A program made the translations under genes and the position numbers. Shown one piece after another: positions 8,482-17,596 of a DNA stretch of 64,000 nucleotides (its first letter is position 1; each line of letters starts with the position of its first letter). Origin of the DNA: Candidatus Nanohaloarchaea archaeon. Lineage in GTDB: Archaea > Nanohalarchaeota > Nanosalinia > Nanosalinales > Nanosalinaceae. Under the pieces are notes generated by a model. It saw only the letters and a program-made list of their open reading frames with translations. It was not told where the DNA came from and did not search any database. Location of the stretch: the NCBI GenBank assembly GCA_013343275.1, contig CP046106.1, positions 248,001 through 312,000 on the forward strand, written 5' to 3'.

Positions 8482-8593
8482 ATGTTTCGCAGCGAACCTA
8501 GGTCTTGTAACAGTCTACCTGGCTCTGGCATCCGCACTTTTCATGGGTGATGTCTTGAAAGATATAGAAGATGGCTACATCTCTGTAGAATAA
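8482..8593 (+). pseudogene. Possible frameshifted small membrane protein (about 36 aa)
   Basis: Just after the ATG at 8482 the frame shifts. If one T of the TTT at 8485-8487 is skipped, the reading is MFAANLGLVTVYLALASALF followed by MGDVLKDIEDGYISVE and a stop at 8591, a credible single-pass membrane peptide. As written, the ATG frame ends after 22 codons. Either this is a broken gene, a sequence error, or a chance hydrophobic frame. Confidence 0.3.
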
Positions 8594-8604
8594 CCGATTT
8601 AACA

Positions 8605-8618
8605 TTTTACCGGTAAAA
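8605..8618. promoter_or_regulatory. 14-bp perfect palindrome TTTTACCGGTAAAA, candidate operator
   Basis: The palindrome ends 9 bases before the ATG at 8628. If the mRNA is leaderless it lies between the TATA element (gatttaaca, about 8596-8604) and the transcription start, a classic repressor position. A related ttttaccgg occurs at about 47346-47354 upstream of glmS. Confidence 0.5.
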
Positions 8619-8627
8619 ATTTACTGT

Positions 8628-9185
8628 ATGGCTCCGTGGGAAGATATGCTAGAGGACGAACAAGTTGAAGTAGATCGTGGAAAAGGCACTATCGATATTG
8701 AGGCACCTCCCAGTTTTGGAAGAAGCGAATACGAACAAATGGTAGAGAACCTGTGGGACGGAGGCCGATATCAGAACCTGACAGTCCTCGATAGAACTCT
8801 TGACGCTGTAAATGAGGCAGGAGCCCTTGTAGGAGAAAGCGCAGAAAAGATAGTTGAAACTACAGTTAACGGTAATCGGGATCGAGAACAGTACGGTCTT
8901 GGAGCTTTAGGGATTCTTCTAGGAGGTGGCGGCCTTGCAGCGACACCGATGCTAGCATCCATGGAATGGGGCGGTAAAGCCCTAGAAAACACTCTTGCCG
9001 CACCAGGAAACACTAAATCAAACAATATCTACGACACAACGCCCAGCATAGAGGAAGAGGCAGGAAAGATATTCTACAGCGAATCCTCCGATGGGAGATA
9101 CATAAGGATTACAGGGCCTGAGATCGGAGAACTACCTGAAGAAGAAATAGCAGAACAGGGCCTCGACTATATCAAGAACTTCTAG
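8628..9185 (+). CDS. Hypothetical protein with Gly-rich hydrophobic segment (185 aa)
   Basis: Acidic N-terminal 80 residues, then a glycine-rich hydrophobic stretch (YGLGALGILLGGGGLAATPM, about 90-110) that could be one membrane segment or a buried loop, then an acidic C-terminus. No signal peptide. No family recognised. A perfect 14-bp palindrome sits in its promoter. Confidence 0.65.
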   Translation: MAPWEDMLEDEQVEVDRGKGTIDIEAPPSFGRSEYEQMVENLWDGGRYQNLTVLDRTLDAVNEAGALVGESAEKIVETTVNGNRDREQYGLGALGILLGGGGLAATPMLASMEWGGKALENTLAAPGNTKSNNIYDTTPSIEEEAGKIFYSESSDGRYIRITGPEIGELPEEEIAEQGLDYIKNF

Positions 9186-9227
9186 AAGAGAGATCTAATT
9201 ACTGGAAGGAGGGGTTTTTCTCCCACT

Positions 9228-9794
9228 TTAATTTCCTTCCAGTGCATCGATTGTTACTGCTGCAGCGATGATAGTTTCCTTATTATCTACTCCTTCTTCC
9301 AGCTCTATCTCGTACTTATCTCTGAAGCTGAACTGGCCCTGAATTGTTCCGATCTGCTCTCCCTCCGCATTTTCAATTGTGTACCTGTGAGGGAATAGCT
9401 GGGCTATGTCGGAGAGCGATCTTAACAGGCCTACAAGTTTGCCTCTGCTCTCAATTTTTGCGATCAGGTTGCCTTCGGTGTCTTTAACCCTCCATTTGTG
9501 CACCAGGAAGCTGAAGTCCTGTGTAAGTACGGCTATCTTCTCGCCGGTACCGGAGTCGGTGATAGCATAGTCTCCGGCTATATCCATCAGGTTCTCGGCC
9601 TTTACAGTAAATACCTCGTTACCTTCCGGATCTGTGAAGGGGAACTCTTCTTTCATCTTGAACATTTTCTGCTTCGCACCGAGAACCTCCTCTCCACTTG
9701 AATCATACAGTTTATACGCATTTCTAACTGCTTTCTGCTTCAAAGTATACTTGTTATCCGAGAAATCGATCCTGCTCAATGCATCGCCTGGCAT
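9228..9794 (-). CDS. LURP-one-related (LOR/Tubby-like) family protein
   Basis: 188 residues of repeated beta-hairpins typical of the LOR/YxjI family: YTLKQKAVRNAYKLYDSSGE, then VLGAKQKMFKMKEEFPFTDPEG, DIAGDYAITDSGTGE, VHKWRVKDTEGNLIAKIES and YTIENAEGEQIGTIQG. The fold is a 12-stranded barrel around a central helix, related to Tubby and phospholipid scramblases. Biochemical role in archaea is unknown. Full length. Confidence 0.82.
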   Translation of the reverse strand: MPGDALSRIDFSDNKYTLKQKAVRNAYKLYDSSGEEVLGAKQKMFKMKEEFPFTDPEGNEVFTVKAENLMDIAGDYAITDSGTGEKIAVLTQDFSFLVHKWRVKDTEGNLIAKIESRGKLVGLLRSLSDIAQLFPHRYTIENAEGEQIGTIQGQFSFRDKYEIELEEGVDNKETIIAAAVTIDALEGN

Positions 9795-9892
9795 AACCAG
9801 ATATTATGCCTCCAATGGTTTAAAACCAGAACAAAACTCAGAGCATTTGCTACCGAACAGATATAAAAATTTAGCCAGGTCTATCGTGTGGT

Positions 9893-10990
9893 ATGCCTCC
9901 AGAGCTCCCGATCAGCCCGGAAACTGACGACTCTCTCGAGGATGAACTGGTGAGGTGGGCGACAGAGTTCCAGGTAAGGCCGGGAAACTACAATCCTGAA
10001 TTCGATGGAGACGACTCAATTGCAATCGTAAGGTCTATAGCAGAAGAAGGAAGTCTTGAGGAAAACATAGATCTTGTAGAGGAAGTTGATGAGAGAATAC
10101 AGGAGATAAGAAGTCAAACACACGATACTGACAGACTGCCGATGCTTCACGTATCAAGAGAAAACATGTCCGAAGTAGAACGTATTGGAGGGCTACCCGA
10201 AGGATTCCTGGATGACCTCCATGAAGTCGCAGCAGAATACATCGACGGATTCATGCCAGGACAGAAGATCACACCGCCCTCCAGTACAGAGTTCACCGAT
10301 ACCGACAAGAACTACGCTGGTAGCCACAGCTTCAGAAGAGACAGATCAAGCCTCTACCACACATTCGGAGGAATAAGCGAAGGATCACCAGCAGCCGAAG
10401 CAGCAGCACACGAAACAATGCACAAAAACAACGTAGAGGCCCTCATAGGAGAAGTAGACAGAGTCAGAGATCTCGCAACAGTATACGAAAACGATGTACC
10501 CGAAGAGTACGAGGAACTAATTGAAAATACCGAGGTACCTAGCGTAAAACACGATCTCCTTGGAGGCCTCTCACTTCTAGTCCTCGATGAAATATACAAT
10601 GCTGGAATTCTTTCTGCATACCAGGAAAACAGTAGAGAGGACATAGATTTCACTCAGTATATAGAAGAGTTCGAGAATGCTGCTGAAGTTATGAACGAGA
10701 AGTTTGGTCTAGAAGAGTATGATACACGTGATGAAACGATCTGTCAGGCCGTCAGCTACTTCATGAAAGGCCAGTTTGAGGAAGGGTTCGAGAAAGAACT
10801 CGCCGACACACGTAGCTCATACAACAGCCTCGATCATTACGGAGAGAAAGCAGGAGACATCATCGCATCACACCTGAATGGATTCCGGAAAGAAATGGAG
10901 CAGGCAGAAGGCCTTCGAGGCCAGAGATTCAAACAGGTAATGCAGAACAGAATACCCTTCCTGAAAGGAGAATACGAATTCGGGAAGTAA
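9893..10990 (+). CDS. Putative zinc metalloprotease-like protein (HExxH)
   Basis: 365 acidic residues. The central AAAHETMHKNN (about residues 172-182) is an HExxH zinc-binding motif inside a helix, with candidate third ligands downstream in LDEIYNAG (about 236) or DETICQAVSYF (about 285). There is no signal peptide or membrane segment, so it would act in the cytosol. I cannot place it in a named peptidase family. A TATA box atataaaaa (9861-9869) lies about 28 bp before the ATG, supporting the start. Confidence 0.62.
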   Translation: MPPELPISPETDDSLEDELVRWATEFQVRPGNYNPEFDGDDSIAIVRSIAEEGSLEENIDLVEEVDERIQEIRSQTHDTDRLPMLHVSRENMSEVERIGGLPEGFLDDLHEVAAEYIDGFMPGQKITPPSSTEFTDTDKNYAGSHSFRRDRSSLYHTFGGISEGSPAAEAAAHETMHKNNVEALIGEVDRVRDLATVYENDVPEEYEELIENTEVPSVKHDLLGGLSLLVLDEIYNAGILSAYQENSREDIDFTQYIEEFENAAEVMNEKFGLEEYDTRDETICQAVSYFMKGQFEEGFEKELADTRSSYNSLDHYGEKAGDIIASHLNGFRKEMEQAEGLRGQRFKQVMQNRIPFLKGEYEFGK

Positions 10991-11063
10991 AGATCTCCAA
11001 AGCGGCAGATCCAGGGCCTGCAGTAATCTATTTATAGTTTCTTTTCCTACTGAATTAGTTGCC

Positions 11064-11657
11064 ATGAAAAAACTTGCAATAATTATGATGCTCGCACTGG
11101 CAATGAGCACTGCAGTCCTCGGGAATCCTGTTTTTACGGATCGAGGAGCTGAAGCCAGCAACCCACTGTACGAGGGAATCGGCGGTGGAGACTGTGACGA
11201 CACAGATCGATGTATAAAGCCTGGTCAGATCGCCCTGACTGTCCAGACATGGAATGATCCTGACAGCGACGGAGATGGGATCAGCGATCTAGCACTGGAA
11301 AGCACAGAGATGATTGGAACAAACAGAGGGCAGGTAATATCCGCAGTTAAGGCCAACAAAAACAAGTTCAAGGCTGGAGCAGAGCTCTCCAAAACAGTAA
11401 ACTCAATGGATGTAGGAGACCTTGACGGAGACGGATACCCTGACATAGTTGTCGGCATTGAAAGAAACGAAGAAACTGTAACAGTTACAGGAACAGGGGT
11501 CGACAAGAGATCAGCCAGAACAGGCCTCTACAAGGTTAACACGATGAACAAGGCCGAACTTATCGAGGCAATGGCCAGTGAAGCAGGCCTTTCCAAGGCC
11601 GACTCCAAGAAAGCTCTTGACGCAGTAGGAGAGATTATCCTGGGAGAGGACCGTTAA
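11064..11657 (+). CDS. Secreted FG-GAP-type Ca-binding protein with HU-like C-terminal tail
   Basis: 197 residues. A Sec signal peptide (MKKLAIIMMLALAMSTAVLG) is followed by a mature domain with two DxDxDG loops, DPDSDGDGISDLAL (about 67-80) and DVGDLDGDGYPDIVVG (about 117-132), typical of FG-GAP/VCBS propeller blades that bind calcium. Residues 161-197 (MNKAELIEAMASEAGLSKAD then SKKALDAV) match the first two helices of bacterial HU/IHF proteins and then stop. HU is about 90 residues, so only the N-terminal dimerisation helices are present. TATA box tatttatag at 11029-11037 supports the start. Surface location is inferred. Confidence 0.72.
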   Translation: MKKLAIIMMLALAMSTAVLGNPVFTDRGAEASNPLYEGIGGGDCDDTDRCIKPGQIALTVQTWNDPDSDGDGISDLALESTEMIGTNRGQVISAVKANKNKFKAGAELSKTVNSMDVGDLDGDGYPDIVVGIERNEETVTVTGTGVDKRSARTGLYKVNTMNKAELIEAMASEAGLSKADSKKALDAVGEIILGEDR

Positions 11658-11713
11658 GACCTCTTTCTTTCTCTCAGTGGAACTTTTTACACTACCCAAC
11701 AAAATTCTCAATT

Positions 11714-12625
11714 ATGAAAGTAGAGAAAGCAGTCAAACAGGTACTCGGCAGAGAACCAGAAAAAGTTGAAGAGATTGCCGAGGGATTGAAACATGATACC
11801 TATTGGGCAACGGTAGAAGGCAAGGATTACATAGTGCAGTTCTCCGGCGACGACTACGATGACCATGCATCCCTCAGACACTGCCTGAAGATGTACGAAC
11901 TTCTCTCAGACACCGTCAAAGTTCCACACGCAGCGACCAGTGAAGTCCAGGAACTTGATGGAGAAAGATACATCATAGTAGAAAAACTGGAAGGACAATC
12001 AGGAGAAAAAAGTATCTCGAAGGAGAAAACACGGAAAGCAGGGAAAGAACTGGCCAAGATCCACAACCACACAACACTCGACAAAGCAGGCTGGATAGAG
12101 TTCAGAGATGAAGGTTACGAAATAGTGGAGTTCGAGGAAGGAGGCCTGAAAGAACATTTCCTCACACAGCTTGAAGAAAAACTACAGATACTCAGGGATG
12201 AGGGCCTGGAAGAGCTCGCTGACAAAGTAGACAGTTTCATCGAGGAAAGAGAAGAAGTCTGGCCCGAAAACTTTACACCTGTGATCTGTCACGACGACTT
12301 CACACCCGACAACACCATCTACCTCAACGGAGAAGTCAACGGAATAATCGACATAGACTACGCATTCTCAGGCCTCGACGCACGTAACCTAGTAAAGGCC
12401 GCCAACGCATTCTGGATGAATGATCCTGTCAAAGACTGGCCTCGCGACAAGTTTTACCAAGGCTATTCTGAGGAAAGGCCTCTGCCTGAGAATTTTGATG
12501 AGTTAGAGAAGTTCTTCCGTGTAGAAACACTGGTCCAAACAGTGGCCTCACTGATTGATATGGATGTTTTGACGGAAGATCAAATAGAATTTTATGAGGA
12601 AGAAATTATGGAAGAGCTAGAATAA
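11714..12625 (+). CDS. Aminoglycoside phosphotransferase (APH)-family kinase
   Basis: 303 residues with the choline/aminoglycoside kinase fold. The catalytic loop is CHDDFTPDN (about residues 196-204; HxDxxxxN with catalytic Asp), followed by the metal-binding GIIDIDYAF (about 213-221). The N-lobe includes DTYWATVEGKDYIVQF and EKLEGQ. Such kinases phosphorylate small hydroxylated metabolites such as sugars, choline-like molecules or antibiotics; the substrate cannot be told. Standalone gene. Confidence 0.82.
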   Translation: MKVEKAVKQVLGREPEKVEEIAEGLKHDTYWATVEGKDYIVQFSGDDYDDHASLRHCLKMYELLSDTVKVPHAATSEVQELDGERYIIVEKLEGQSGEKSISKEKTRKAGKELAKIHNHTTLDKAGWIEFRDEGYEIVEFEEGGLKEHFLTQLEEKLQILRDEGLEELADKVDSFIEEREEVWPENFTPVICHDDFTPDNTIYLNGEVNGIIDIDYAFSGLDARNLVKAANAFWMNDPVKDWPRDKFYQGYSEERPLPENFDELEKFFRVETLVQTVASLIDMDVLTEDQIEFYEEEIMEELE

Positions 12626-12654
12626 TTACCGCTAGACAGTAACCTCTTCTGTCT

Positions 12655-13155
12655 TTAGAAGTTTACTGATTTTGATATAGTCTCAACTCGTCTTACTATT
12701 GCCATTAGAAGTAGAGAATAATGAATTAGGGTAGAAAATAGTACAAAAGAAAGTACTGTACTTGAATTGGTTACTTTTATCATTAAAATTATTCCTAGGA
12801 GCATAATAACCAAGAAAATACTGGTTGTAGTATAATATCTAAGACTCCTAAAAAATTGTTCAAAATTGTTCTCAAATTCGGCCCTATTTTTGTCTTCAGG
12901 GACGTTAAGATCTTCTAAACAAACTTTGTTAGTTAAGGAAAAAATAGCGTTGATGGAGAACCCTGCTACTATAGCTAGTGTTGTGCCTAGATAATTCAGA
13001 ACCTCTGACTTTAATTCAATAAAATGAGTCATTATTGCTCCTAAAATAACAGGAAGAACTATAAACCAAGAGATCAGATATAGATAACTCTCTTCATTTA
13101 TTATTTCTTGGTACGTGTTCTTGATATTAGATTTAGGCGATATAAAGCTGCTCAT
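12655..13155 (-). CDS. Four-helix membrane protein of AT-rich cassette (166 aa)
   Basis: Four hydrophobic segments (about residues 28-46, 56-75, 112-130 and 133-152) separated by a charged cytosolic loop. No family recognised. The ATG overlaps the stop of the 327-aa gene upstream (ATGA), so the two are translationally coupled. The DNA is clearly more AT-rich than its neighbours and lysine/asparagine/isoleucine-rich codons dominate, which suggests acquisition. A membrane effector paired with a soluble sensor is one possibility, but that is an inference. Confidence 0.65.
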   Translation of the reverse strand: MSSFISPKSNIKNTYQEIINEESYLYLISWFIVLPVILGAIMTHFIELKSEVLNYLGTTLAIVAGFSINAIFSLTNKVCLEDLNVPEDKNRAEFENNFEQFFRSLRYYTTTSIFLVIMLLGIILMIKVTNSSTVLSFVLFSTLIHYSLLLMAIVRRVETISKSVNF

Positions 13156-14135
13156 TCTTTTGAACTCGGGAAATTGGTAATTTTTTCATCCTGGTAAGAA
13201 CTTATTAAGTCTTCAATTAGATTCTCAGAGAATTTAGATAAACTTCCATCCCTAACTCTTCCTTTTGTAATTCTAACTTCAGGGTCGCTAGGTTTGAGTA
13301 TATCTACCATTTTAACTGCATCACCCTCATCTAGTGAAACTGTTCTTTCTGATCCTGATTCATTAACTACTGCTCCAACATCCAGAATATTAAAATCATA
13401 TGCTCTCGAGAAACCAATTTTTTCATCGTTGCGAATCTTATCTATTAAATCACTACAGGAGAAAAAACCTCCTCCAGGATCGGGTTTTATCTCTATAGTT
13501 TGTCTGGTAATTTCGCTAGGCCCTCTTTCATCATTTATTCTTTCTTCATGATTAAGATTGAGATCGGGTCCTTTTTCCGTCTCTAGTTTAAATCTCAGTA
13601 ATTCATCGGCTTTTCTCAACTGCCTAACTATATCCTTGGTAAAAAGACGGTTTACTTCAACTTTTACTTTATTGCTGCCAATAAAAGCAGAAAGTTTTCT
13701 TTCAAACTCTGTCTTCGCCCCCATCCCCTTAAACTGTTCCATCACTAACACTGCAGATTCTTTGGGCAGATTGTTTGATCTTGTAACCTGGAAAAAGAAA
13801 TCAATCTCCATAGAATCCTTGACTCCAACTGCATTTTCTTCTCTATTTTCGTTATCTATATTGAATCTGTCTTGTTCGTAACCCCATTCTCCTGTCCTAA
13901 TTCTACCTATGACATTTTTGTTAGACTTATGGAAGTATTTTGCCGAGAACGTCTTTTTCCGATCTTTATCGGCATCAGAGGCTCCCTTATAGTTCTCTAG
14001 GAACTCTGCCATGAAATCCTCAAATGAGTCATAAGCATACAACTCAGGTATATTGTTGGTCCTCTGTAGGTTATAATACCAGCCATTAGGTTCATGCAGC
14101 TTTATCTCATAGGGGACTATTTTATGGGTAGACAA
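13152..14135 (-). CDS. Soluble protein of AT-rich cassette (327 aa), function unknown
   Basis: TTG start at 14135 with a ribosome binding site GAGGAGA about 6 bases upstream, so not leaderless as most genes here. Starts MSTHKIVPYEIKLHEPNGWY. FFFQVTRSNNLPKESAVLVM near the centre suggests an alpha/beta core. No catalytic signature that I can name. Upstream partner of the four-helix membrane protein (4-base overlap). AT-rich, without a single AGGCCT in the 1.5-kb cassette, although that palindrome is very common elsewhere in the window. Probably horizontally acquired. Confidence 0.65.
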   Translation of the reverse strand: MSTHKIVPYEIKLHEPNGWYYNLQRTNNIPELYAYDSFEDFMAEFLENYKGASDADKDRKKTFSAKYFHKSNKNVIGRIRTGEWGYEQDRFNIDNENREENAVGVKDSMEIDFFFQVTRSNNLPKESAVLVMEQFKGMGAKTEFERKLSAFIGSNKVKVEVNRLFTKDIVRQLRKADELLRFKLETEKGPDLNLNHEERINDERGPSEITRQTIEIKPDPGGGFFSCSDLIDKIRNDEKIGFSRAYDFNILDVGAVVNESGSERTVSLDEGDAVKMVDILKPSDPEVRITKGRVRDGSLSKFSENLIEDLISSYQDEKITNFPSSKE

Positions 14136-14158
14136 GGATATCTCCTCATAGCAGCGGG

Positions 14159-14479
14159 CTAATCTGATGCCACTCCTACTTTTGTATCGTTATAGGCCGT
14201 GATTTCTACTTGCTGGGTTTCAGGTGTTACTCCTGTGTCTAGTTCTGTTTGTTGGAACTGGTCGTAGTCTGAGCCTTCTGTTTCTCCTAGGTATCTAACA
14301 TGCCTATCGTCGTATCCTAGTTCTGTGTCGTCTTCTACTAGTTTGGCCTGTGTGGTTCCTTGGGCCATTGGTGTGCCTGGTGTCAGCATTGTTTTTACTT
14401 CGTCTGCGCTTGGGATTTGTTCCATTTCTGTGAGGTGGAATAGTTTGTACTGTCCAAGGTCGAGTTGTTTGTCTTCCAT
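14159..14479 (-). CDS. Acidic hypothetical protein downstream of nrdJ (106 aa)
   Basis: Soluble, acidic, starts MEDKQLDLGQYKLFHLTEME. No motif recognised. It lies 136 bases downstream of nrdJ on the same strand, with two overlapping hairpins between them, so it may be either a distal member of the nrd operon or separately expressed. Confidence 0.6.
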   Translation of the reverse strand: MEDKQLDLGQYKLFHLTEMEQIPSADEVKTMLTPGTPMAQGTTQAKLVEDDTELGYDDRHVRYLGETEGSDYDQFQQTELDTGVTPETQQVEITAYNDTKVGVASD

Positions 14480-14530
14480 AGTTGATCGAAAGCATTTCCA
14501 ACCGGTTAGATTGAAGAAATGCTGAAAGTT

Positions 14531-14563
14531 GACAGGAAATTAAAGGCTCCTGTCAGGCCTTTT
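14531..14563 (-). terminator. Two mutually exclusive hairpins downstream of nrdJ
   Basis: GACAGGA (14531-14537) pairs perfectly with TCCTGTC (14548-14554), and AAAGGC (14543-14548) pairs perfectly with GCCTTT (14558-14563). They share bases, so only one can form. In the nrdJ mRNA the AAAGGC/GCCTTT hairpin comes first and is followed by AATTT, like a terminator; the other stem would disrupt it. Confidence 0.4.
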
Positions 14564-14615
14564 CGGGATCCATTCTGTGAATGGTTTATTGCGTCCGACT
14601 CTCAGCGTAACGAGG

Positions 14616-17558
14616 TCAACACTTGCTCCAGCCACAGTCTGGGCATTTCTTGCATCCTTCTTGGAGGACTAGCATTCCTCCGCAGTCTGGGCATTCTGGG
14701 TTGCCGCCGTCGCTGACGATGCTTGCTGCGTCTCCTTTGTCGGCCTGTTCTTCTGTCTCTGTCTTTGGCTGAGTCTGCCCTTTCTGCTGTGTTTTCTGGG
14801 CCTGTGTGTCGAACTGATCGACCGTTTGCTGGCTGCCTTCGTGGTTTTCCAGGTGGCGTTTCATGGCCTCTGCGATTGCGTCTGGTACTGAGTGAATCTG
14901 TGTTCCCTGGTCCCATGCGATCTGCGGTGAGCGGATGTCGTCAAGCTGTTTGATGACGTCCTCTCCTGATGCACCGCTTCTCAAGGCCAGCGAGGTCATT
15001 CTTCCGAGGGCCTGTGTGAAGGATTGTGTGTATCCTCCGGATTTGCCCAAGTTGGCGAATACCTCGAAAGGCCCGTTGTTTTCGCTATTGTTGATTGTGA
15101 CGAACAGGTCGCCGTAGGCTGTTTCTATTTCCTGTGTTGTTCCCTGTGCGACTTTCGGCCTTTCCTTAATTCCTTTCTTCTCGTCGCCCATGTGTGTGGA
15201 CTGGCCTGTGTCCTGTGTGTCGGCCTCGATACCTTCCTGAGTGACTTCCTGTGAAAGGTCTTCTGTGTCTTCTTCCTGTACTTTGAGGCCTGTGTCGCCG
15301 ACTACTTCCTGGAACTCGTTGGACTGGAGTAGGTCTTCTGCGCCTCCGAATTCATCGATGATCTCTGAGAGCATGTCGACTTTGTCCATGTCGGTGAGCT
15401 GGTTTTCCTTGTTGGTCTGCATGACTTGTGTTTCTCTTGTTCCATCTCTGTAGACTGTCATGCCTTTGACTCCTTTGTCGTAGGCTCTCATGTAGGCCTC
15501 TCTGACATCGTCCTTAGTTGCTTCGTTAGGGAAGTTGCAGGTCTTGCTGATTCCGGAGTGGTTGTGTTTCTGGAATGCTGCCTGGATATCGATGTGCTCT
15601 TTTGGTGAGACCTGATCTGCTGTTGCGAAAATCTCTTTGACGTCGGCCGGCAGAACATCATCAGGAATGGATTCTACTCCTTCCCATTCATTGTTCTCCA
15701 TCTTCTCCTGTGCAGCTCTCTTGACCTCCTCTACGTCGACGTCGTTGGCTTCCAGGGCTTTGATGAAGTAGTCGTCGAACTCGACGAGCATGTCTTCTCC
15801 CTGGATGTCCTTTGCGACGTTCTTGAAGTAGGCCAGTGAGTAGATTGGCTCGCATCCTCCACTGGTGTTTCCGATCATGGAGGTGGTTCCGGTTGGTGCG
15901 ATGGTTACCGTGTTGTGGTTTCTCATCTTGAGGCCGTCCTCGAACTCTTCTGGGTCGAGGCCTCCGGTGTACTGTCTGAACCATTCTTCGTACTCGGTTG
16001 GGTTGGCCCATTTGGATTTCTCCCATTCCGGGAATTCTCCACGGATTTCTGCCAGTCTGTTGGATTCTTCTATTGAGAACCTTGTGATCAGTCGCTGGAT
16101 TTCTTCTGCTGCGGCTACTGATTCGTCTGATCCGTATCTGATTCCTAGCTGGATCATCATCTGTGCGAATCCCATAAGTCCGAGACCGACTTTTCTGAGG
16201 TCTGTTACTGTTTCTTCGATCTCTTCGAGTGGGAAGTCGGACATGGTTACTACGTTGTCGAGGAATCGTAGGCCTGTCTTGGCTACGTACTCGAACTCCT
16301 CCATGTCTACTGCTTGCTGGATGTACTCCTGCATTGCGGCCTGTAGATCGGCCTCGTTCTCGAAATCGTAACGATCCTGATTCTGTTCCTTCCATTCAGG
16401 GAAGGATAGAGCTGTTCCATCACCCTGATCGTCTACAAGGAGCGATAGATTGATGTGGCCGAGGTTACAGGCCTCATAGTTCTCAAGCGGCTGCTCACCG
16501 CAAGGATTTGTCGCTTCGATTCGATGTTCTGGGTGTTTTTCGGTGTCGAAGCTGTGCATGTCGTTAGCTTCGTCATACATGAAGAGGCCTGGTTCTCCGT
16601 TTCTCCATGCTCCGTCGATCAAGGTTTCCCAGATGAATCTTGCTGGGAGTTTCATTTCTTCTCCTGGCTCTAGATGGATGTCGAACTCCTCTATTTCGTC
16701 GCCAAAGCTTGATGCGTGATCTCTCCAGAAGTTTTCGTCCTTACCCTGGTCTGATCCTTCTGCTTCAGGGTACCATTCTTCGTCTCTGTTGTAGAACTGC
16801 GCTGTCTCCTTTGCTACCTCGAAAGGTTCTCCGGTTCTCGGATTGGTTAAGGTGTATTCTTCGTCGTTCTTGACAGCCTCCATGAACTCTTCCGTCAGGC
16901 CGACTGAGATGTTGAAGTTGGAGAGGTTGCCTTCTTTTCTCTTTGATGTTATGAATCTGAGGACGTCAGGGTGGTCGATCTTCATGATTCCCATCTGTGC
17001 TCCTCTTCTCTTGCCTCCCTGCTTGATCGTTCCGCACATTGTGTCGAAGACCTGCTGGAAGCTTAGAGGGCCGGATGCGATTCCTCCTGTTGAGGAGACG
17101 ATATCTCCTTTCGGTCTCATGAGGTGGAATGGGTATCCCATGCCGCCTCCGGACTGGAAGATCTTTGCAGCGTCGTGAACTTTGTTAAAAATACTATCCA
17201 TGTCGTCTTCTGGATGTACGACGAAACATGCGGATAACTGCTGTAGATCTGCTCCAGCGTTCATCAGTGTCGGACTGTTCGGCATGAATTTCTGATGTGT
17301 CATCAGGTCGTAGAACTCTTCCCATGAGTCCTCGAAGTCTACATCATCGTAGTTTTTGTCTGGTTGTGCGACGTTCTTCGCTACCCGTTCAAACATGTCT
17401 TCAGGAGCCTCTACTACCTCGCCATCTTCATCTTTCAGAAGGTATCTGGCTGGTAGAATTCTCTCATAAGCGTTCTCTGTTAATCGCTCTTCGACGGTTT
17501 CTCCTTTGACTCTTTTGACAGGTAACGTGAAGTCTGACTTCTGTTCTAGTTTTGCCAT
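14616..17558 (-). CDS. nrdJ: Class II (adenosylcobalamin-dependent) ribonucleoside-diphosphate reductase
   Basis: 980 residues. Makes dNTP precursors using a B12-generated thiyl radical. Visible marks: [11 protein letters not shown] and LSACFVV (first redox Cys), [11 protein letters not shown], the active-site NPCGEQP (Asn-Cys-Glu triad, about residue 352), and [19 protein letters not shown] (second redox Cys region). The tail ends in a zinc ribbon ECPDCGG...[12 protein letters not shown] typical of long class II enzymes. No intein. nrdR lies 38 bases upstream on the same strand, so the two form an operon controlled by the paired boxes at 18082-18129. B12 supply links it to the BtuF-like protein at 38081. 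Confidence 0.96.
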   Translation of the reverse strand: MAKLEQKSDFTLPVKRVKGETVEERLTENAYERILPARYLLKDEDGEVVEAPEDMFERVAKNVAQPDKNYDDVDFEDSWEEFYDLMTHQKFMPNSPTLMNAGADLQQLSACFVVHPEDDMDSIFNKVHDAAKIFQSGGGMGYPFHLMRPKGDIVSSTGGIASGPLSFQQVFDTMCGTIKQGGKRRGAQMGIMKIDHPDVLRFITSKRKEGNLSNFNISVGLTEEFMEAVKNDEEYTLTNPRTGEPFEVAKETAQFYNRDEEWYPEAEGSDQGKDENFWRDHASSFGDEIEEFDIHLEPGEEMKLPARFIWETLIDGAWRNGEPGLFMYDEANDMHSFDTEKHPEHRIEATNPCGEQPLENYEACNLGHINLSLLVDDQGDGTALSFPEWKEQNQDRYDFENEADLQAAMQEYIQQAVDMEEFEYVAKTGLRFLDNVVTMSDFPLEEIEETVTDLRKVGLGLMGFAQMMIQLGIRYGSDESVAAAEEIQRLITRFSIEESNRLAEIRGEFPEWEKSKWANPTEYEEWFRQYTGGLDPEEFEDGLKMRNHNTVTIAPTGTTSMIGNTSGGCEPIYSLAYFKNVAKDIQGEDMLVEFDDYFIKALEANDVDVEEVKRAAQEKMENNEWEGVESIPDDVLPADVKEIFATADQVSPKEHIDIQAAFQKHNHSGISKTCNFPNEATKDDVREAYMRAYDKGVKGMTVYRDGTRETQVMQTNKENQLTDMDKVDMLSEIIDEFGGAEDLLQSNEFQEVVGDTGLKVQEEDTEDLSQEVTQEGIEADTQDTGQSTHMGDEKKGIKERPKVAQGTTQEIETAYGDLFVTINNSENNGPFEVFANLGKSGGYTQSFTQALGRMTSLALRSGASGEDVIKQLDDIRSPQIAWDQGTQIHSVPDAIAEAMKRHLENHEGSQQTVDQFDTQAQKTQQKGQTQPKTETEEQADKGDAASIVSDGGNPECPDCGGMLVLQEGCKKCPDCGWSKC

Positions 17559-17596
17559 GTTAACACCATAGTGGAATACAGGTTCGCAATCATGAT

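Noticed and set aside
11544-11657. A separate HU gene starting at the internal ATG 11544
   Set aside because: The frame is continuous with the secreted protein and stops after 37 codons, too short for HU; no HU continuation exists in other frames.
15688-16395. 235-codon open frame opposite-phase within nrdJ (and several similar long ones in nrdJ)
   Set aside because: Arg/Ser-rich shadow frames on a strongly coding gene; no start context or family pattern.
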